A DNA stretch of 7,481 nucleotides from DASQUK01 sp046723645 (GTDB lineage: Bacteria > Actinomycetota > Acidimicrobiia > Acidimicrobiales > VFJN01), in the NCBI GenBank assembly GCA_046723645.1, contig JBKOUY010000062.1, positions 1-7,481 on the forward strand. Reading direction: 5' to 3'. A program made the position numbers and the translations under genes. How positions within the stretch are numbered: position 1 is the first letter of the stretch; every line of letters starts with the position of its first letter. Below the pieces are notes generated by a model. It was not told the origin of the DNA and made no database searches. It worked only from the letters and a program-made list of their open reading frames with translations. Shown one piece after another: positions 4,207 through 7,481 of this stretch.

Positions 4207-6624
4207 CTAGCGCGACACCGCGGCGGGCGCGGCCGCCTGCTCCCTGGGAGCCTGGCCGTCGGTGCTGGTGCCGCGGGCGATCCCCGCCCCCGATCGCTTG
4301 GAGAAGGCGATGGCGCCGAGCAGGACGACCAGCGCCACCGCGGCGATCACGTACCCGCCGGGCTCCGGCGACGTGGACAGGATGTTGTCGGGGTTGATGT
4401 CCGACAGGTTGATGATCGCGGGCAGTATCAACAGCGACACGAGGTTCATCACCTTGATGAGCGGGTTGAGCGCCGGCCCGGCGGTGTCCTTGAAGGGATC
4501 GCCCACCGTGTCGCCGATCACCGCCGCCTTGTGCGCCTCGGAGCCCTTGCCGCCGTGGTGCCCGTCCTCGATGAACTTCTTGGCGTTGTCCCAGGCGCCA
4601 CCGGCGTTGGACAGGTAGTTGGCCATCAGCTGGCCGACCAGGATCACCGCCGCCAGGAACCCACCCAGTGCCGTGTAGCCGATGCCGAAGCCGATGATGA
4701 CCGGCGTCAGGACGGCCAGCAGCGCGGGGGTGGCGAGCTCGCGCAGCGACGCAGCGGTACAGATGTCGATCACCGGCGCGTAGTCGGGCCGCTTCTCGCC
4801 CGCCATGATCTTGCCGTCGGCGAACTGGCGGCGGACCTCCTGCACGACCACCCCGGCGGTGCGGCCCACGGCGCGGATTGCGAGGCCCGAGAACAGGAAC
4901 GGCACCGCGCCGCCGATCAGCAGGCCGATGAAGATCTTGGGGTTGGCCACGTTGATCTGGATGACGTTGAAGATGCCCTCGGAGGTGTCCTGGAGGCGCT
5001 CGATGACGCCCACGGGCAGGATCTCGTTGGCCGACGTCTCGACGAAGCTGGCGAACAGCGCCACTGCGGCGATGACCGCCGACCCGATGGCGAACCCCTT
5101 GGTCACTGCCTTGGTCGTGTTGCCGACGGCGTCGAGGCCCACCATCACGCGCTCTGCGTCACCCTTGAACTCGCCCGACATCTCGGCGATGCCGGCGGCA
5201 TTGTCGGCGACCGGTCCGAACGTGTCCTCCGATACCACCACGCCGGTCGTCGCCAGCATGCCCATGCCGGTGAGGGCGACGAGGTACAGCGTGAACTGCG
5301 TGTCGCCGCCGCCCAGCCCGATTCCTGCGCCCAGGGCGATCGCAATGGCCACGATGGCCCAGACCGATGACTCGAGGCCCGACGAGGTGCCCGCGAGCAC
5401 GGTGGTGGCGGGCCCGGTCTCTGCAGCGTCGGCGATCTCCCGCACCGGGGCCCGCTCGGTGGACGTGAAGTATTCCGTGATGCGGCTGACGACCTGCGCC
5501 AGCACCAGGCCGATCACCACGGCCCCGAACATCCGCAGGCCGACGTTGCTGACGAGACCGTCGGGGTCGCCGATGTAGACCAGTGCCACCACCAGCGTGC
5601 CGATCACGGTGAGGATTCCGGCGGTGAGGAAGCCCCGGTTGATGGGCGCCATCGCGGTCTTGTCACTGGAGCGTGCGCGCACGGCGAACACGCCGACGAT
5701 CGACGCCAGCACGCCCAACGCGCGGGCTGCCAGCGGGAACAGGGCGCCGGCCGCCCAGAGGCCGGGCTGGTCGGGAAAGATGCGCTGGAACGCCGGGACG
5801 CCGAGGATGATCGACGCCACCAGGGTCACCTCGTAGGACTCGAAGAGGTCGGACGCCATCCCGGCGCAGTCGCCCACGTTGTCGCCCACGTTGTCGGCGA
5901 TGGTCGCGGGGTTGCGGGGGTCGTCTTCGGGGATGCCGGCCTCGACCTTGCCGACCAGGTCGGCGCCCACGTCGGCCGCCTTGGTGAAGATGCCGCCGCC
6001 CACCCGGAGGAACAGGGCGAGCAACGAGCCGCCGAACCCGAACCCGACCAGGATGGCCGAGCTCGTGTTCTGGAACGCCATCATGATCAGGGTGGCGCCG
6101 ATCAGGCCCAGCCCCACGCAGAACATGCCGCACACGCCGCCGGTGCGGAACGCCACCTGCAGCGCCGGCGCCATCTCGCCCCTGCGCGCGGCGGCCGCCG
6201 TGCGCACATTGCCCCGCACGGCCAGGCTCATGCCGATGAACCCGGTGAGCCCGGACATGACGCACCCGGCGAGGAACGCGAGCGTGCGCCACGTGCCCGA
6301 CTCGGCGAACGACAGTGCCTCGACGCCGCTGGGCTTCTCGACCGCGACCGACGTGACGAAGACGATCAGCGCGAGCGGCACGAGGATGAACGCGATCGTC
6401 CTGAACTGCCGCTTGAGGTAGGCGAGCGCACCTTCCTGGATCGCCTTGGCGATCTCGACCATCGTCGGGGTGCCCTCGTCGGCCTCCAGCACCTTGCGCA
6501 TGAGTACGAGGCCGGTCCCGATGGCCAGTAGCGCCGTCAGCGCCGCGCCGATCAGGATGAACCACTCACCACCCCGCAGGGTGAACTCCTGGTAACCGCC
6601 TTCCGCGGCGAGTAGCGACACCAT
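4207..6624 (-). CDS. hppA: Membrane proton-pumping pyrophosphatase, K+-independent
   Basis: This 805-residue integral membrane enzyme hydrolyses pyrophosphate and pumps H+ across the cytoplasmic membrane; the family has about 16 helices. The full set of signatures is present: DVGADLVGKVE at 218-228, the acidic substrate loop DNVGDNVGDCAGMASD at 244-259, DTFGPVADNAAG at 467-478, GNTTKAVTKGFAIGSA at 501-516, DNAKKFIE at 679-686 and GDTVGDPFKDTAGPALN at 704-720. Lys505 and Thr508 in GNTTKAVTKG are the known markers of the K+-independent class, which pumps protons; K+-dependent members carry Ala and Gly/Ala there. It ends in a hydrophilic Ala-rich tail (776-805). ATG at 6624 follows an AGGGA-type ribosome site and gives a sensible first helix at ~21-42. 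It starts 24 bp after the DtxR-family gene, so it is probably in the same operon. No truncation or missing key residue is seen. Confidence 0.97.
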   Translation of the reverse strand: MVSLLAAEGGYQEFTLRGGEWFILIGAALTALLAIGTGLVLMRKVLEADEGTPTMVEIAKAIQEGALAYLKRQFRTIAFILVPLALIVFVTSVAVEKPSGVEALSFAESGTWRTLAFLAGCVMSGLTGFIGMSLAVRGNVRTAAAARRGEMAPALQVAFRTGGVCGMFCVGLGLIGATLIMMAFQNTSSAILVGFGFGGSLLALFLRVGGGIFTKAADVGADLVGKVEAGIPEDDPRNPATIADNVGDNVGDCAGMASDLFESYEVTLVASIILGVPAFQRIFPDQPGLWAAGALFPLAARALGVLASIVGVFAVRARSSDKTAMAPINRGFLTAGILTVIGTLVVALVYIGDPDGLVSNVGLRMFGAVVIGLVLAQVVSRITEYFTSTERAPVREIADAAETGPATTVLAGTSSGLESSVWAIVAIAIALGAGIGLGGGDTQFTLYLVALTGMGMLATTGVVVSEDTFGPVADNAAGIAEMSGEFKGDAERVMVGLDAVGNTTKAVTKGFAIGSAVIAAVALFASFVETSANEILPVGVIERLQDTSEGIFNVIQINVANPKIFIGLLIGGAVPFLFSGLAIRAVGRTAGVVVQEVRRQFADGKIMAGEKRPDYAPVIDICTAASLRELATPALLAVLTPVIIGFGIGYTALGGFLAAVILVGQLMANYLSNAGGAWDNAKKFIEDGHHGGKGSEAHKAAVIGDTVGDPFKDTAGPALNPLIKVMNLVSLLILPAIINLSDINPDNILSTSPEPGGYVIAAVALVVLLGAIAFSKRSGAGIARGTSTDGQAPREQAAAPAAVSR

Positions 6625-6648
6625 CGTCGTACTTCCCTCTCCCTCTGG

Positions 6649-7392
6649 TTACTGGCTGTCCGCCGACCGGGCGTCGGCGGTACGCCCGTCAGCCGCTCGC
6701 GCACCGTTGACCCGCCGGCTCTCGTCGGCAGGTATGCGCCTGGTCACGTACACCTGGCGAGCGACGCGCTCGCCGATCGTGCGGGTCTGCCCGTCAATCT
6801 CCACCACGAGCGGCCCATCGAACGGGTGCTTCTCGACCACCGTCACCTGCACCCCGGGCACGACGCCCAGCGTTTCGAGGAACGACAGGATCTCGGCGTC
6901 GGTCGACCCCGACACCGCCACCTCGGCCACGTCTCCGGGCTCGAGGTCGTAGAGCTCGGGCGTGTTGGGAAGCTCGTCGGCCTCGGCGATGGGGATCGGG
7001 AACCCGTGCGGGCAGGTCTCCGGCCTGTGCAGGGCAATGTAGAGCCGGTCGATCACCTCGCCGGGAAGGTCGTGTTCGAACGCCACCGCGAGCGCGTCGG
7101 CCTCGTTCCACGCGTAGCCGAGCATGTCGGAGAGGAAGCGCTCGACGATGCGGTGGACACGGATGGCCGCCACCGCCGCCCGCCGGCCGTCGGCGGTGAA
7201 CCGGACACCCTGGTACGGGCGGTGGTCGACGAGTCCCCGGTCGGCCAGCCGTTTGACCAGCGTGGTGACCGTCCCCGGGGACAGCCCGAGCCGTTCGGCC
7301 AGCGTTCCCGTGTGCGCCTCGGAGCCGTCGCGGGTGAAGCGATAGATCGCCTTGAGCGCCTCGCGTTCCGAGCGGGTGAAGTCGTTCTGCAT
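6649..7392 (-). CDS. DtxR/MntR-family metal-dependent repressor with SH3/FeoA-like domain
   Basis: This 247-residue repressor has the three-part DtxR layout: winged helix-turn-helix at ~6-70 (LAERLGLSPGTVTTLVKRLADRGLV, then RPYQGVRFTADG), dimerisation and metal-binding domain at ~71-135 (RVHRIVERFLSDMLG, FEHDLPGEV, CPHGFPIP at 127-134), and an SH3/FeoA-like domain at ~147-216 (LETLGVVPG, PFDGPLVVEIDG). A 30-residue Ala/Arg/Asp-rich tail follows. With a constant offset of one from DtxR, H80, E84, E106 and H107 match H79, E83, E105 and H106, but Met10, His98 and Cys102 become E11, D99 and V103. The metal sensed (Mn or Fe), or whether metal is sensed at all, is therefore open. The ATG at 7392 is preferred; a TTG at 7413 is in frame and would add seven residues. 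Neither has a clear ribosome site, so a leaderless mRNA is possible. hppA follows after 24 bp. Confidence 0.9.
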   Translation of the reverse strand: MQNDFTRSEREALKAIYRFTRDGSEAHTGTLAERLGLSPGTVTTLVKRLADRGLVDHRPYQGVRFTADGRRAAVAAIRVHRIVERFLSDMLGYAWNEADALAVAFEHDLPGEVIDRLYIALHRPETCPHGFPIPIAEADELPNTPELYDLEPGDVAEVAVSGSTDAEILSFLETLGVVPGVQVTVVEKHPFDGPLVVEIDGQTRTIGERVARQVYVTRRIPADESRRVNGARAADGRTADARSADSQ

Positions 7393-7398
7393 GAAGGG

Positions 7399-7416
7399 AT
7401 TTGGCAGCGTCAAAAT
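7399..7416 (-). promoter_or_regulatory. Imperfect AT-rich inverted repeat before the DtxR-family gene
   Basis: An ATTTG half at 7399-7403 faces a CAAAAT half at 7411-7416 in otherwise GC-rich DNA, ending six bases before the ATG. Placement suits a self-binding operator of a DtxR-family repressor, but the arms differ by one base and I see no standard DtxR or MntR box, so this is tentative. Confidence 0.22.
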
Positions 7417-7481
7417 TCAGGCTTCGGGCATTGCGATCCGTTTACCTACCACGCCGCGAGACCGGTCCCCAAACCGGGACG

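Noticed and set aside
4147..5370. 407-residue + strand open frame opposite hppA
   Set aside because: The product is rich in D, H, R, G and Q without any fold-like pattern, and the - strand encodes a complete pyrophosphatase here.
5663..6565. 300-residue second - strand frame inside hppA
   Set aside because: It is a frame-shifted reading of hppA, dominated by Arg and Gly, and hppA itself is intact.
2293..6624. A phosphate/pyrophosphate gene island joining the PhoX-like gene and hppA
   Set aside because: The two genes are separated by an oppositely transcribed gene and hairpins; nothing in the sequence links their regulation, so nearness alone is weak evidence.
7462..7480. Inverted repeats CCGGT/ACCGG and GTCCC/GGGAC at the right edge
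   Set aside because: Two overlapping 5-bp repeats with 6-nt spacers at the window edge in GC-rich DNA are easily chance, and the flanking context is missing.

Overview
The window reads as chromosomal DNA of a high-GC actinobacterium. The GC content is high, codon third positions are mostly G or C, there is a twin-arginine exported enzyme, a DtxR-type repressor with an SH3/FeoA-like tail, a promoter that seems to make a leaderless mRNA, and hairpins without U-tracts between converging genes. A lineage near the Acidimicrobiia is a guess only; the sequence does not settle it. I see no insertion sequences, integrases, tRNA or rRNA genes, CRISPR arrays or phage genes.

Layout from left to right: (1) the 3' end of a DUF1996 protein gene on the + strand (to 523); (2) a 186-bp convergent gap packed with inverted repeats; (3) on the - strand, a two-gene operon of a MerR-family regulator (2217-1753) and an aldo/keto reductase (1714-710), driven by a textbook MerR-type promoter with a 19-bp spacer and a 7-4-7 palindrome; (4) a PhoX-like Tat-exported phosphatase gene on the - strand (3747-2293) whose presumed terminator hairpin ends one base from the merR -35 element; (5) a divergent 138-bp gap and a small two-helix membrane protein gene on the + strand (3886-4119); (6) a convergent gap holding a 16-17 bp hairpin enclosed by a further 8-bp inverted repeat; (7) on the - strand, a DtxR-family regulator (7392-6649) followed after 24 bp by hppA, a K+-independent membrane proton-pumping pyrophosphatase (6624-4207).

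How the genes may work together: MerR and the reductase look like a self-contained electrophile/aldehyde or redox response unit, with the regulator controlling its own operon. DtxR-like and HppA look co-transcribed, so a metal- or redox-responsive repressor may control pyrophosphate-driven proton pumping. The repressor departs from the DtxR metal-site pattern, most notably a valine where DtxR has Cys102. PhoX (extracytoplasmic phosphate release) and HppA (cytoplasmic PPi hydrolysis) both touch phosphate metabolism, but nothing in the sequence ties their regulation together.

I did not find a wholly new system. The points most worth following up are the dtxR-hppA pairing with its altered sensor site and the leaderless, autoregulated merR promoter.
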